From the NCBI GenBank assembly GCA_900554175.1, contig USGK01000001.1, positions 1-64,000 of the forward strand: 64,000 bases of DNA, read 5' to 3'. Below the pieces are notes generated by a model. The model did not search any database and was not told where the DNA came from. It saw nothing but the letters and a program-made list of their open reading frames with translations. Positions 21,701 to 32,782 of this stretch are shown here, piece after piece. Made by a program: the position numbers and the translations under genes. Origin of the DNA: an uncultured Clostridium sp. (GTDB lineage: Bacteria > Bacillota > Clostridia > TANB77 > CAG-508). Position 1 is the first letter of the stretch; every line of letters begins with the position of its first letter.

Positions 21701-21891
21701 AGGTATTAGATAGAATTAACTTATATGTATCAGATAATGAAGAAGTTGAGAAAATCGTCAAAAAGTTTGAAGAAACAATAAAACACGATACATTAGCAAA
21801 TAAAGTTATATACAACGAAAAACGTAATACATCGGAAGAAGTGTCTTTAAATGGAGAAAAAGCATTAATAGATGTGGAAAAAGTAAAATAA
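18736..21891 (+). CDS. ileS: Isoleucyl-tRNA synthetase (type 2-like)
   Basis: A class I synthetase of 1051 residues. HIGH motif [13 protein letters not shown] near residues 46-58, KMSKS motif [11 protein letters not shown] near 603-613, CP1 editing domain with [12 protein letters not shown], and two cysteine pairs CPRCG/CWRCD. The length and motif wording fit the eukaryote-like IleRS2 class, known in other bacteria for low mupirocin sensitivity; that property is inferred, not shown. The start has AAAGGAGG 8 bases upstream. Regulated by the T-box before trmL. Confidence 0.97.
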   Translation: MYKKVELPKEGFVGMEKNVAKLWKEKDIVKKNLDKNEGKDYFMFYDGPPTANGMPHVGHIETRVMKDIIPRYKVMKGYYVPRKAGWDTQGLPVELEIEKKLGISGKEQIEKYGVEKFVKECKDSVFQYVHVWEKMTNQIGYWVDMEHPYVTYHNDYIESIWWCIKELWNKGLLYEGHKVMPYCPRCGTALSSHEVAQGYKDVKDLTCIAKFKVKESELLDNDTFILAWTTTPWTLPSNLALCVNKSYDYVLVKANIGTDDEPKFEKYVLAKKLLEAVLKETPYEILKEFKGEELLGTKYERLMPFGKVEGKAFVVIHGDYVNLEDGTGIVHIAPAYGEDDSLVSKQNGIAFINLVDKSGKFVQEVEPWAGRFVRDCNEDICKWLADENKLFSKEKHLHSYPHCWRCDTPLLYYPKESWFVRMTSLRDQLVANNNKVNWYPDTIRTGRFGKFLENVIDWGISRDRYWGTPLPVWKCECGHQECIGSIEELKEKAVDCPDDIELHKPYIDNVHLKCPNCGKTMTRFKEVIDVWFDSGSMPFAQLHYPFENKELFEKEFPAGFISEAIDQTRGWFYTLTALGTALFGKTPFENCIVLGHVLDGKGQKMSKSKKNGVDPFLLLDSVGADATRWHFYTCSAPWLPTRLSLESVQETQRGFLSTLWNVYSFYVLYAEIDKFNPLEYANFKSENIMDKWIISKLNTLIGDIDNKLEHYDITTSAIEIEEFTDSLSNWYVRRNRERFWTQELTDDKIGAYVTLYEVLVKLAKVAAPYVPFMTEEIYQNLVVSLDKNATESIHLCTWPEVQKEKIDKKLEEEMDLAYKIVKLGRSARNSVNIKNRQPLSEMLISVNSLPEYYSDIVKEELNVKKVELGADMKEYVHFEIKPNLPVLGRNYGKLIPRIKEEIAKFNQMDLAVKIQNGGTEYIQIDDTEIELSKENLLITMQGKEGFAFAGTGEMGVVLDTHITEELKEEGMLREVLSKVQNMRKDRGFEVLDRINLYVSDNEEVEKIVKKFEETIKHDTLANKVIYNEKRNTSEEVSLNGEKALIDVEKVK

Positions 21892-21919
21892 ATAAAAAAT
21901 GATAGGAAGTTTTATTTAA

Positions 21920-22945
21920 ATGAAAAATTTAAAAGATTATAATTTAGAAGAATTAAAACAAGAATTTGTACAAATGGGAGAAAAGCCATTTAGAGCAGAG
22001 CAAGTATTTAGATGGATTTATAAGGAAGAAGTAAAAGAGTTTGACGAAATGACAAATTTATCGTTAGAATTAAGGGAAAAGTTAAAACAAAATTATAAAA
22101 TGTGTAATTATAAAATTTTGAAAAAACAAGTTGCATCAGATGGAACAATAAAATATTTATTTGATGTTTTAGATGGAAATGCAATTGAGACTGTTCTTAT
22201 GAAATATCATCATGGATATAGTATATGTGTATCATCACAAATAGGATGCAAAATGGGATGTAAATTTTGTGCATCAACAGGTATTGCATTTGTTAGAAGC
22301 TTAAGTTCAGGAGAAATAGTAGAGCAGCTTCTTGCTGTTGAACAAGATGAAAATATTAAAATTTCTAATGTTGTATTTATGGGAATCGGCGAACCTATGG
22401 ATAACTATGATAATGTAGTAAATGCAATAAGAATTATTAATAATCCTAAAGGAATAAATATAGGAGCACGTCATATAAGTGTTTCAACAAGTGGGATAGT
22501 TCCAAGAATTTATCAATTAGCTGAAGAAAATATTCAATGTACTCTTTCAATATCTTTACATGCAACAACAGATGAAAAAAGAAGTTCAATGATGCCAGTA
22601 AATAATAGATACAATCTTGAAGAACTATTACAAGCTTGTAAAGATTATACAGCTAAAACAAATAGAAGGATTTCTTTTGAATATGCATTAGCTAAAGATA
22701 ATAATGATAACATAGAAGATGCAAAAAGATTAGTTAAATTATTACATGGAATGCTTGCACATGTTAATTTAATTCCAATAAATAAAATAGAAAATGGACA
22801 ATTTGATAAAAGTTCCAATGAAAATATTATGAAATTTAGAGACTATTTAAATGAACACGGAATAGTTGCAACAATAAGAAGAGAACTTGGGGCAGACATA
22901 GATGCAGCATGTGGACAATTGAGAAGAAAAAATTTAAAAGACTAA
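21920..22945 (+). CDS. rlmN: Dual-specificity rRNA/tRNA adenine C2-methyltransferase RlmN
   Basis: A radical-SAM enzyme making 2-methyladenosine at 23S rRNA A2503 and tRNA A37; 341 residues. The iron-sulfur cluster cysteines are in CKMGCKFCAST near residues 112-122. Also visible: GIGEPMDNYDNV, HISVSTSGIVPRI, SLHATTDEKRSSMMPVN and the C-terminal ADIDAACGQLR with the methyl-carrying cysteine. It follows ileS by 28 bases and ends at a strong terminator, so it probably shares the ileS transcript. Confidence 0.97.
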   Translation: MKNLKDYNLEELKQEFVQMGEKPFRAEQVFRWIYKEEVKEFDEMTNLSLELREKLKQNYKMCNYKILKKQVASDGTIKYLFDVLDGNAIETVLMKYHHGYSICVSSQIGCKMGCKFCASTGIAFVRSLSSGEIVEQLLAVEQDENIKISNVVFMGIGEPMDNYDNVVNAIRIINNPKGINIGARHISVSTSGIVPRIYQLAEENIQCTLSISLHATTDEKRSSMMPVNNRYNLEELLQACKDYTAKTNRRISFEYALAKDNNDNIEDAKRLVKLLHGMLAHVNLIPINKIENGQFDKSSNENIMKFRDYLNEHGIVATIRRELGADIDAACGQLRRKNLKD

Positions 22946-22948
22946 AAG

Positions 22949-23000
22949 AAATAAGGAATTTCTATTCAGTGTAAACTGTTTAGCAATTCCTTATTTTTTT
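22949..23000. terminator. Terminator after rlmN
   Basis: AAATAAGGAATT (22949-22960) pairs perfectly with AATTCCTTATTT (22985-22996), followed by a T-run. It also lies at the 3' end of the converging flippase gene. Confidence 0.8.
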
Positions 23001-23011
23001 ATAAATTAATG

Positions 23012-24375
23012 TTAACATTTTTTAAAATGACCAAATAAAGTTTTTAGACTTAAAGCAAAATTAAATATTTCGCTAATAAAAATAGAAACGATATAACCTT
23101 TTATCCCAAAAATTGGAACAAATATACAAATAAAACTGATACTAATTAACAAATCCATTATATTTATAAACATTACATTAACTTGTTCATCAATTCCTTT
23201 TAAAATACTATCAATAACAATATCAACATACATAAAAGGAATTAAAAGAGCAAAAACTTTTACATACTTTCCGATAGAGTAGTCTTTATAAATTGTATAG
23301 CTTATGTTTTCTCCAAAAATTATAAAAATAATAGTTAATAAGCAAGAAAAAGCAAAAGAACCTATTATTAAAATATCAGAATATTTCTTGATTTTTTTCG
23401 TATCATTATGTGCTTGATACCTTGCAAATTCTGGAACCAAAAGCCAGGCTACACTTGATAAGAAGGTTGCTGGAAACATAACAATAGGCATTGCCATACC
23501 AGAAATTGTTCCATATTCACTTAAGGATTCAGAACAGTTTAAACCGCTTTTTTCTAAATTTGATGGAATTAAAAGCTGTTTTACTGTAGAAAGACCGGAA
23601 CGAACATAAGAAGTAAGAGCAACAGGTATTAATATTCTAAGAATTTTCCTTAAAAATTTAAAGTTATTTGATGATGAATTACAATCAGTGTGGATTTTGC
23701 TATATTTTTTTAATTTACTTAATGGCAAATGAGCATGCATATCAGAAACATAAAGCAAAATTAAATATAAAAAAGCAATAAATTCTGAAATAACATCTCC
23801 TAAAATTAAGGAATAGCAAATTTTTTCGAGATTACCTGTAGGAAGATAAATTCTAAGTAAAATAATTATTGCAATAATCTTAGAAAATTGTTCCAAAAAT
23901 TGTCCTAAGACTGTTTTATAAGTTCGTCTAACAGCTAGAAAATATCCGGCTTATGGAAGAAGAAATGGAAATTAGAGGAAGAGCTAATGCTATTAGATAA
24001 ACTATTATATTGCCTACTTTATTATGAAAGCAAAATTTAGTTATAAAATCTGCACCGAATTATAAAAATAGAACTAGCTATAGTACTTATTATAAAAGAA
24101 ATTTTTATACATTGGTTTGCGGCTTTTTTTACTCCAAAAAAATTATTAAAAGACAATTCTTCCGAAACAACTCTTGTACAAGCAATGTTTATACCAGAAG
24201 AAGCAAGTGTTATACCAAAAAGGTATGTAGACATTATTAGTCCGAATACTCCTAGAGACTCTTTATCAATTTTGCTTGATATGTATATATTAAAAACAAG
24301 TTTTATTACTTGTAAAATAAATGAGTTTACTATCATAAGTAAGGAATTGAACAAAAAGACTTTAAATCTTTTCAA
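23012..24375 (-). CDS. SpoVB/MurJ-like lipid or polysaccharide flippase, two +1 shifts at CGG
   Basis: A MATE/MVF-superfamily membrane protein, about 453 residues with a dozen hydrophobic helices; the nearest known group is SpoVB/Wzx-type flippases of lipid-linked precursors. TTG 24375 lies 6 bases after GAGGTG (a GTG at 24384 is the alternative). The frame breaks at CGG 24057-24055 and again at CGG 23948-23946. Skipping C at both gives ...IIGADFITKF (Gly about 107) and ...SSISGYFLAVRR (Gly about 143), a continuous protein through to the TAA at 23012. Two separate +1 events of the same kind in one gene argue against random error. It neighbours ytxC and a dacF-like gene, consistent with a sporulation or wall role. 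Confidence 0.85.
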
Positions 24376-24419
24376 AAATATCACCTCTAGAATTATATTA
24401 AATTGCTAAAGGTGATATT

Positions 24420-25286
24420 CTAAAAATTAGTATTTTTATTTTGAAAATTTTTAATATTCTTTTTATAAAATAGATTACATATATCGCAATCATTACAAAA
24501 TTTAATTCTTTTTTCAAAAATAAGTTCTAAAGTATGAATAAATTCGTCAATTGTGTTATCAATTAAATGAATATAGATTTTTTTGGGCAAAATAGAAAGC
24601 AGAGTGTTAAGCGCATAATCGTTTGCTGAAAAAGTTATATCAGAAAGGTATTTTGCATTAAAAATAGAGTTATCGGTTTTTATTATATGTTTATATTCAT
24701 CAAGCAAAGTGGCTCTAGATTCACTATAAACTAAATGAACTGTATTTACAGTAGAAGGTTCTGTATCTACATAAAGTTTCAATATGGAGATGAATTCAGA
24801 ATACTCTCTATCTATTAAAAATTTATTAACAGAAATATCTACTTTTTTTACTAAATATTTTAGATAATCTTGTATTCTAAAGGGAATAAAACCGTCTAAA
24901 ATTATTTTTTTGTTATCTAGCATATAGGAATAAAATTTATTATATAATAGTGTCTTACGGATTACTAAAAGATCTTCTTCTAGAAGTTTTGTTGTATTTT
25001 CAAAAATTTTTGTTCTTTCATAATCATCAAAGTAGAAATATTCATGAGAAATTATCTTTTTTATAAAAGTTGGCTCATAAATAGATATAACAAGATTAGC
25101 AAAAATATCAGATAATTTCTTAAACAATAATTCTCTTTTTAATTCACTATAGTGAATAATAATATTGTTATAATTAGAAAATTTTAAATGAGAATAATAT
25201 ATATTTGGAATATCTATTTTTTCTAATTGCATAAGTAGATAATCAATAGATTTAAATTTATTGGTTTTTATACATATTGACTTCAT
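24420..25286 (-). CDS. ytxC: YtxC-like sporulation protein
   Basis: A 288-residue cytosolic protein resembling the YtxC family, known from spore-forming Firmicutes and named for sporulation, with no settled biochemistry. Matching features: the central FIPFRIQDYLKYLVKKVDISVNKFLIDREYSEFI block, VDTEPSTVNTVHLVYS, the ISLSD-like LSDITFSANDYALNTLLSILPKKIYIHLID, and a C-terminal cysteine cluster CNDCDICNLF. The start ATG follows AAGGGAGAAG. The 36-base gap to the flippase suggests possible co-transcription. The 163 bases to the next gene hold no recognisable feature beyond AT-rich sequence. Confidence 0.85.
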   Translation of the reverse strand: MKSICIKTNKFKSIDYLLMQLEKIDIPNIYYSHLKFSNYNNIIIHYSELKRELLFKKLSDIFANLVISIYEPTFIKKIISHEYFYFDDYERTKIFENTTKLLEEDLLVIRKTLLYNKFYSYMLDNKKIILDGFIPFRIQDYLKYLVKKVDISVNKFLIDREYSEFISILKLYVDTEPSTVNTVHLVYSESRATLLDEYKHIIKTDNSIFNAKYLSDITFSANDYALNTLLSILPKKIYIHLIDNTIDEFIHTLELIFEKRIKFCNDCDICNLFYKKNIKNFQNKNTNF

Positions 25287-25449
25287 TACTTCTCCCTTCG
25301 TAATACATATTATCTACTGTTTAAACTCAAGATATACATTATATTATGCATATTATTTATATTTGTGAAATCTCGAATCTGTAAATTTGTATTAAGACCT
25401 TTGGAAGAAATGAATGAAAAATATTTATAAAGTTATAGATGTCTAAAAA

Positions 25450-26676
25450 TTAAATTCTTAAAAGATAAAACCATTTTTTTAAAATGAATTTTTCCATGGA
25501 AGAAATATTTAATTTATCAACATTAGAATCAGAAATTAACTCACAATTTGCTATTATTTCATTATTTAAAGTATAGTTTATAGTCCCAATTGTATCTCCT
25601 TGTTTTATAGGACATGATATAGGATTTACTACAACTGATTGTTCAATACTAACATTAGTACCTTTTGGAATTATATGACTACAGTCTTGACATGCTATTG
25701 CAGTAATATAAGATTTAGTACCTTTGGATATTTCAATGGTTTTAATTTTATCACCAGAAGAAACCAATTTTTTATTTTCAAAATTATTAAAGCCATAATC
25801 AAGTAACTTAGAAGCAGTTTCAAATCGAATAGCTGAAGAAGGAGCCTTCATTACAACAGCAATTAAAGAAAAGTCATCTCTTGTTGCTGATGCAGATAGA
25901 TTGAACAAAGCAGAAGATGTTGAACCAGTTTTTAAGCCAGTACAACCTTTATAATTTCGTACTAATTTATTTGTATTTATAAGTTCAGATTTACCATTTC
26001 TTAAAGTATCATGCCAAATAGTAGTATATTTAGTGATTTCAGGAAATTTATTTAATAATTCTTTAGATATAATTGCAATATCATAACTAGACATTTCATG
26101 TCCATCTTCATCTATTCCATGGCAATTTTTGAAACAAGAGTCATTCATTCCAAGTTCTTTAGCTTTTTCATTCATCATTTTTACAAAATTTTCTTCTGTA
26201 CCTCCAATATATTCACTAAGTGCAGTTATACAGTCATTTGCAGACACAACAAAAACAGCTTTTAACATTTCGTCAACTGTTAAGGTTTCAGTAGTATCTA
26301 ACCAAATCTGAGATCCTCCCATTGATGAAGCTTTTTCTGAGCAAGGTATTGGAGTATCGTAATTTAGTTTGCCAGTTTTTATTGCTTCCATAACTAAATA
26401 AATACTCATAAGCTTTGTAACACTTGCAGGTCTTAATTTATCGTGAGAATTATAAGAATATAAGATTGTACCAGTATGTTGATCCATTAATATACAAGAA
26501 CCACAATCAAGATTTAATGGATTGGGATTAGATTCATCAGAAATTATATTAGAAGAAACAGGTAATGTAGAATCTAGAGTACTCCATGTATAATAGTAAG
26601 CAAAAATGGAGCAAGAAGAAAATAATAATATAAAAAGAAAAATAAAAAATATTCTAAATGGTTTTGTAATGTTCAT
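25450..26676 (-). CDS. D-alanyl-D-alanine carboxypeptidase, DacF/DacB-like
   Basis: A penicillin-binding protein of peptidase family S11, 408 residues, that trims the terminal D-Ala from peptidoglycan pentapeptides. An N-terminal hydrophobic signal/anchor (residues 8-28) indicates export. Active-site motifs: SVTK (Ser nucleophile) in RPASVTKLMS, SAND in VVSANDCIT, and KTG in GLKTGSTSSA. A beta-rich C-terminal domain follows, ending with a short hydrophobic segment. The sporulation genes beside it suggest, but do not prove, a DacF-type role in cortex or forespore wall synthesis. Confidence 0.92.
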   Translation of the reverse strand: MNITKPFRIFFIFLFILLFSSCSIFAYYYTWSTLDSTLPVSSNIISDESNPNPLNLDCGSCILMDQHTGTILYSYNSHDKLRPASVTKLMSIYLVMEAIKTGKLNYDTPIPCSEKASSMGGSQIWLDTTETLTVDEMLKAVFVVSANDCITALSEYIGGTEENFVKMMNEKAKELGMNDSCFKNCHGIDEDGHEMSSYDIAIISKELLNKFPEITKYTTIWHDTLRNGKSELINTNKLVRNYKGCTGLKTGSTSSALFNLSASATRDDFSLIAVVMKAPSSAIRFETASKLLDYGFNNFENKKLVSSGDKIKTIEISKGTKSYITAIACQDCSHIIPKGTNVSIEQSVVVNPISCPIKQGDTIGTINYTLNNEIIANCELISDSNVDKLNISSMEKFILKKWFYLLRI

Positions 26677-26783
26677 AACAATTCAGTCCTTTCGTTATTA
26701 TATTTTAAAGTTTATTAATTAATATTCGGTAGAAAATAGGAATATTCTAAAAGTTAATAACATTAGTAAATGAAATTTAAAGA

Positions 26784-26812
26784 TTGACATAATACAAACG
26801 ATGTGTTATAGT
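26784..26812 (+). promoter_or_regulatory. Promoter for the 27009 gene
   Basis: TTGACA (26784-26789), a 17-base spacer, TATAGT (26807-26812). Confidence 0.75.
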
Positions 26813-26818
26813 ATATAA

Positions 26819-27008
26819 TACATAAGCAAAAGCTTATAATCAAATTAAGGAGGCGAAATTTAAGGCTAAAATATACACAAGGAGGCTAATGGCACAAAAT
26901 AGCTAAGATTCAAGTTGAATTAGTTAAATTTTTTAACTAAACAAATACCTTTAAAAGAATTATCTTGTGGCAGAAATACTTGTATGAAATTTCAGGAGGA
27001 AAATACAA
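26819..27008 (+). promoter_or_regulatory. Long leader with repeated ribosome sites and a five-codon ORF
   Basis: Between the promoter and the ATG at 27009 lie about 190 untranslated bases. They contain AAGGAGGC twice (near 26849 and 26879); the second precedes ATGGCACAAAATAGCTAA, which encodes MAQNS and a stop. A hairpin follows (TTAGTTAAA / TTTAACTAA, 26920-26940), and a third site, AGGAGG, precedes the real gene. This may be a translational or attenuation leader. The rest of the 26677-27008 gap, upstream of the promoter, shows nothing else. Confidence 0.4.
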
Positions 27009-27533
27009 ATGAAAAAAAGAAAACAAAATAAAATCATAGAAGATGCAGACTTAATACTCGAAGTGGCAAAAGATTGTTGCACATATTCGGAAATTGTTGA
27101 AAAAACGGGAATATCAATTAACAAAGTCAGACTTTCTGTAAAAAAAGCAGGAATGATGAAGAAGATTAAGAAAATTCTGTTAGAAAACAAAAAAATAAAA
27201 ATAAAAAAGGTTAAAACTTTATACGATTTTAAAGATGGGTATATAACATTAAGTTCAAATCCATACAAATACGTAGAAGTTGTTTCAGCTGAAAGTAAAA
27301 TTTGTTACAGTAAAGGAAAATATCGATTAAGTGTGGGTGATGAAATATTTATTGCCCAAAAAAATAAAGATAGCATTTTGATACTCCAATTTAAAGTGAT
27401 AAACTTAAATGATAGTAATAACGTAGTTGAATTGTCAAAAAAATATTATCATGAAGATAAAGTCGAAAGCGAATATGCTGTTTTTTACCAGTTTGCAAAA
27501 AAATATTTTAAAACAGCTACAAGAAAGATTTAA
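27009..27533 (+). CDS. Unknown protein with possible N-terminal helix-turn-helix
   Basis: I do not recognise this 174-residue, lysine-rich protein. Residues about 22-48 (CTYSEIVEKTGISINKVRLS) look like a helix-turn-helix, so DNA binding is possible. The middle is very basic, and the C-terminal half is a small beta-rich domain (YITLSSNPYKYVEVV... KYRLSVGDEIFIAQ). The ribosome site is AGGAGG 8 bases upstream. It stands alone between the divergent dacF-like gene and the converging VanW gene, with its own promoter and terminator. Confidence 0.6.
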   Translation: MKKRKQNKIIEDADLILEVAKDCCTYSEIVEKTGISINKVRLSVKKAGMMKKIKKILLENKKIKIKKVKTLYDFKDGYITLSSNPYKYVEVVSAESKICYSKGKYRLSVGDEIFIAQKNKDSILILQFKVINLNDSNNVVELSKKYYHEDKVESEYAVFYQFAKKYFKTATRKI

Positions 27534-27540
27534 AGTTTGA

Positions 27541-27594
27541 AAATAACTCAATTACAGTTTTGATTAAATTTGTAATTGAGTTATTTATTTTTTA
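27541..27594. terminator. Terminator after the 27009 gene
   Basis: AAATAACTCAATTAC (27541-27555) pairs perfectly with GTAATTGAGTTATTT (27571-27585), followed by a T-run. Confidence 0.85.
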
Positions 27595-27665
27595 TAGAAA
27601 GATTTTTTTCAATGTAAAAATGAAATAACTTAATAGCATAGCAAATAAAAATTCATTGATTAAAA

Positions 27666-28428
27666 TTATTCTATTTTAAAAATTTTTATATATACATTCT
27701 TCTTATCTGTACTAGAAGTAATTTTAATAGATTTTCCGTGTATTATTTACAAACTTAAAATCATAGCTACCATAAGCTACTGCAGCATCTTTTCCACTTT
27801 TTATATAAGGTACAGAATTGCTATGAGAATGTCTTTCTGTTACATTTAATTCAGGAACTTTTAGGACAGCATTATATAAAGTTGTGCTAATTTGACAATT
27901 ACCACCACCTAAAGCTTTTACTACTTTACCATCATTAAAAACATCTGCTTTTTGATATCCTTTACTAGAAGTTGCTTTTCCAACCGTATTGCAAAAAGAA
28001 AAAGTATTTCCAGATTTTATTATCGTATTATTTAAAGTTGAACATGTAATCGAAATATTATTTTGCCTTTCGCTATCTTTAGTATAAATTTTAGTGGAAA
28101 ATGAAGCAATCTCTGTTTCTTTTGAAGGATTGTTTTTTGAATTGTTATTTTCTATATTATTGGATTCTGCATTTTCGGGTGAAGTGGTAGATGTATTGGT
28201 ATTGTTTTCTTGTGTGTTTATGTTTTGGTCAGACTGATTTTCAGAGTTAGAATTATTTATAGTATTCATATTATTAGTGTTTTCAGAATTATCTATAGAT
28301 TCCAATTTAGAAGTATTATATGTTGAGTTATTTTGAATATTTTTGTTAGAATTTTTATAAAATAGATAAATAGCAACTCCAATTAATACAATTAAAATAA
28401 TTATAATAATAAAATATTTTTTTTTCAT
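27666..28428 (-). CDS. VanW-domain cell-surface protein, +1 shift at CGG
   Basis: An exported or membrane-anchored protein of 253 residues: an N-terminal transmembrane helix (4-23), a low-complexity Asn/Ser/Thr/Glu linker (25-105), then a VanW domain with NTFSFCNTVGKATSSKGYQKA, GGGNCQISTTLYNAVL and ERHSHSNSVPYIKSGKDAAV. VanW domains are common in wall-associated clostridial proteins; their function is unsettled. The zero frame ends at a stop near 27724 just after CGG (27738-27736). Skipping its C reads NNTGKSIKITSS and adds 22 further residues, giving the domain's usual last beta strands (NNT..xI.I). Here the frame change affects only the C-terminal tail. Confidence 0.85.
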
Positions 28429-28814
28429 AAAGATTTGCTCGTATAATAATAAATTATATACGATGAGCTCCTTTCTTATAAAATTTTTGAAATGTAAAAG
28501 TAAAATTAATCTTTATTTGAAATTTTTTTTAGTATGCTCAAATTATCTTTTAAATATGTAATAAGAAAAAATTATTTAGTATAATTTAGGTTTTTAAAAA
28601 ATTAAAAAGTTTGTAAAATATAAGCATATTTTTGGTATGCTTTAAATATAATAAATTGTTTTTTTGATGGTTTAGCCATTATGCATATTCAAATGAAAAA
28701 AAGAGGAAAATCTTAAAACGAAAATGAAGCACCTTACAAAGTCTATTTTGATTTTGTAAGGTTTTTTTATAGTAAAAAAATATATATAAAATAAAAAATA
28801 ATTAGCACAAAGAC
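28429..28814. other. Gene-free region between the VanW gene and the heat-shock operon
   Basis: No ORF worth calling. It contains hairpin AAGCATA/GGTATGCTT near 28622-28642, a second ATGG/CCAT hairpin near 28667-28679, and a terminator-like hairpin CCTTACAAA/TTTGTAAGG plus T-run at about 28731-28768. A TATAAT-like box occurs near 28578. The order -10 box, hairpins, terminator would fit a small untranslated RNA read rightward, but no known RNA family is recognised. Confidence 0.3.
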
Positions 28815-28843
28815 TTGACAATTGCTAAAAAAAGTTATATGAT
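28815..28843 (+). promoter_or_regulatory. Promoter of grpE-dnaK-dnaJ
   Basis: TTGACA (28815-28820), a 17-base spacer, TATGAT (28838-28843): vegetative promoter immediately upstream of the CIRCE operator. Confidence 0.85.
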
Positions 28844-28850
28844 ATAGTCG

Positions 28851-28877
28851 TTAGCAGTTGAAGAGAAAGAGTGCTAA
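28851..28877 (+). promoter_or_regulatory. CIRCE operator for HrcA
   Basis: TTAGCAGTT, a 9-base spacer, GAGTGCTAA. The right half matches the CIRCE consensus (TTAGCACTC-N9-GAGTGCTAA) perfectly, and the left half differs at two bases. It lies at the expected transcription start, so HrcA (gene at 58984) would repress the operon there. Confidence 0.9.
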
Positions 28878-28910
28878 AAATACAGACTGAAAAAGAAAGA
28901 AGGTAGCTGT

Positions 28911-29405
28911 ATGGCAGAAAAAGAAAATAAATTAGATACTGAAAATGTTGAAGTAAAAGAAGAAAACAATGAACTTCAAAAAAAACAAATAGAACTAGAT
29001 GATTTAAATGACAGATATAAAAGAATTTTAGCAGAGTTTGAAAATTATAAAAAAAGAACACAAAAAGAAAAAGAAAACTTATACAATTCTGTTCTAGGGG
29101 ATATAATAATATCAATGCTTCCAATAATGGACAATTTAGAAGGAGCAGCAAATGCCGAATGTAAGGATGAAAAGTACAAACAGGGAATAGAATTAGTTGA
29201 AAAACAATTTAAGGAATTCTTGAAAAAAAATAAAGTTGAAGAAATAAAAACAAAAGGAGAAACTTTTGATCCATCATTACATGAAGCTATAAGTATGGTA
29301 CAAGATGATACAAAAGAAAGCCAAGAAATTGTGCAAGAATATAGAAAAGGATATAAAATAGGAAATAAAGTTATTAGACACTCAATGGTAGTTGTAAATA
29401 ACTAG
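28911..29405 (+). CDS. grpE: Nucleotide exchange factor GrpE
   Basis: DnaK's nucleotide exchange factor, 164 residues. A long N-terminal charged coiled coil (about 15-65, ending in LAEFENYKKRTQKEKE) dimerises the protein. The C-terminal beta domain shows VEEIKTKGETFDPSLHEAI and GYKIGNKVIRHSMVVV, the family signature. First gene of the CIRCE-controlled operon. Confidence 0.96.
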   Translation: MAEKENKLDTENVEVKEENNELQKKQIELDDLNDRYKRILAEFENYKKRTQKEKENLYNSVLGDIIISMLPIMDNLEGAANAECKDEKYKQGIELVEKQFKEFLKKNKVEEIKTKGETFDPSLHEAISMVQDDTKESQEIVQEYRKGYKIGNKVIRHSMVVVNN

Positions 29406-31316
<1,911 letters not shown>

Positions 31317-31321
31317 TTTTC

Positions 31322-31358
31322 AAAGGTAAAAAAGGGAAGAACCCTTTTTACCTTTTTT
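31322..31358 (+). terminator. Hairpin between dnaK and dnaJ
   Basis: AAAGGTAAAAAAGGG pairs with CCCTTTTTACCTTT around AAGAA, followed by T residues. It may partly terminate, lowering dnaJ relative to dnaK. A second, weaker AAGGTAA/TTACCTT pairing follows at about 31368-31402. Confidence 0.7.
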
Positions 31359-31416
31359 AAAAATAGAAAAGGTAAAATAGAAAATCTTCAAATTACCTTT
31401 TGTTTAGGAGGAAAAA

Positions 31417-32586
31417 ATGGCTGAAAAGAAAGATTATTATGGAATATTAGGTGTAGAAAAAACAGCAACAGATGATGAATTAAAGAAAGCATATAGAAAA
31501 ATGGCTAAAAAATATCACCCTGATGCTAATCCAGATAATAAAGCAGAAGCAGAAGCTAAATTTAAAGAAGTAAATGAAGCATATGAAGTATTGTCAAATC
31601 CTCAAAAAAGAAAAATGTATGATCAATTTGGAACTGCAGATCCAAATGCAGGATTCGGAGGAGCAGGAGGTCCTTTTGGAGGAGAAAATGGATATTATTC
31701 ATATTCATCTTCAGGTTTCGATGGATTTACAGATTTTGGAGACTTGGGAGATATATTTTCATCATTTTTTGGAGGAGGTTTTGGCTCACAAAGATCTTCA
31801 AGACGTAATAATGGACCTAAAAAAGGTGATGATTTAAATATAAGTTTAGATATTTCTTTTGAAGAAGCTTTTTTAGGTGTTGAAAAGGAGATAACAATAA
31901 CAAGACAAGAAAAATGTAGTTATTGTAATGGAACAGGAGCTAAAAAAGGAAGTAGTGTTATAAAATGTCCTACATGTGGAGGAACAGGTCAAGTAAGACA
32001 GACACAAAATACTATTTTAGGTCAAGTTCAAACAACTAGAACTTGTAATGAATGCCACGGAACTGGTGAAATAATTAAAGAACCATGTGAATATTGTCAT
32101 GGAAAAGGAACTATAAGAAAAAATCCAAAAATAAAAGTAAAAATTCCAGCAGGAATAGAAAATAATCAAACTGTAGTTTTAAGAGGACAGGGAAATCCAG
32201 GAACAAAAGGAGGGGCTACAGGAGATTTATACATAACAATTAGAATAAGAAAGAGTAGTGTGTTTACAAGAGATGGAAATACAATATATTGTGATATTCC
32301 TATTACAATAACACAAGCAACATTAGGAGCAGATTTAATAATTCCAATGGTAGATGGAACAAAAGAAAGCTATAGAATTCCTGAAGGAACACAAACTGGT
32401 ACACAATTTACAATAAGAGGAAAAGGATTTAAGAATTTGAATTCTACTACACAAGGAAATTTTGTATTTAAAGTTATTGTTCAAACACCAAAAAGACTTT
32501 CAAAAGAGCAAAGAGAATTATTAACTCAACTTGCCAAAACAATGAACGAACAACCACCAGTAAAGAAAAGAGGAATTTTTGGTTAA
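31417..32586 (+). CDS. dnaJ: Chaperone DnaJ (Hsp40)
   Basis: DnaK co-chaperone, 389 residues. Domain order: J-domain with the HPD triad ([10 protein letters not shown], residues 29-38), Gly/Phe-rich linker (about 75-125), zinc domain with four CxxCxGxG repeats ([32 protein letters not shown]), then the two beta-barrel substrate domains. The ribosome site is AGGAGG, 7 bases before the ATG. Confidence 0.98.
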   Translation: MAEKKDYYGILGVEKTATDDELKKAYRKMAKKYHPDANPDNKAEAEAKFKEVNEAYEVLSNPQKRKMYDQFGTADPNAGFGGAGGPFGGENGYYSYSSSGFDGFTDFGDLGDIFSSFFGGGFGSQRSSRRNNGPKKGDDLNISLDISFEEAFLGVEKEITITRQEKCSYCNGTGAKKGSSVIKCPTCGGTGQVRQTQNTILGQVQTTRTCNECHGTGEIIKEPCEYCHGKGTIRKNPKIKVKIPAGIENNQTVVLRGQGNPGTKGGATGDLYITIRIRKSSVFTRDGNTIYCDIPITITQATLGADLIIPMVDGTKESYRIPEGTQTGTQFTIRGKGFKNLNSTTQGNFVFKVIVQTPKRLSKEQRELLTQLAKTMNEQPPVKKRGIFG

Positions 32587-32605
32587 TAAAGAATATAATA
32601 TATAT

Positions 32606-32638
32606 AAGCTTGATATCATTTAGGATATTGAGCTTTTT
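32606..32638 (+). terminator. Terminator after dnaJ
   Basis: AAGCTTGATATC (32606-32617) pairs with GATATTGAGCTT (32624-32635) using two G-U pairs, followed by a T-run. Confidence 0.75.
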
Positions 32639-32782
32639 GTATTTAATTATAATTAATTTGATTTATTTTTATCTATGCTATACAAAAGATAAAAATAAAT
32701 GTATAATTGAATATGAAAAATAAAATAATTACATATTAAACGAAATAATAGCAAATAATAAAAAAAGGAGAAATTAAATTTA

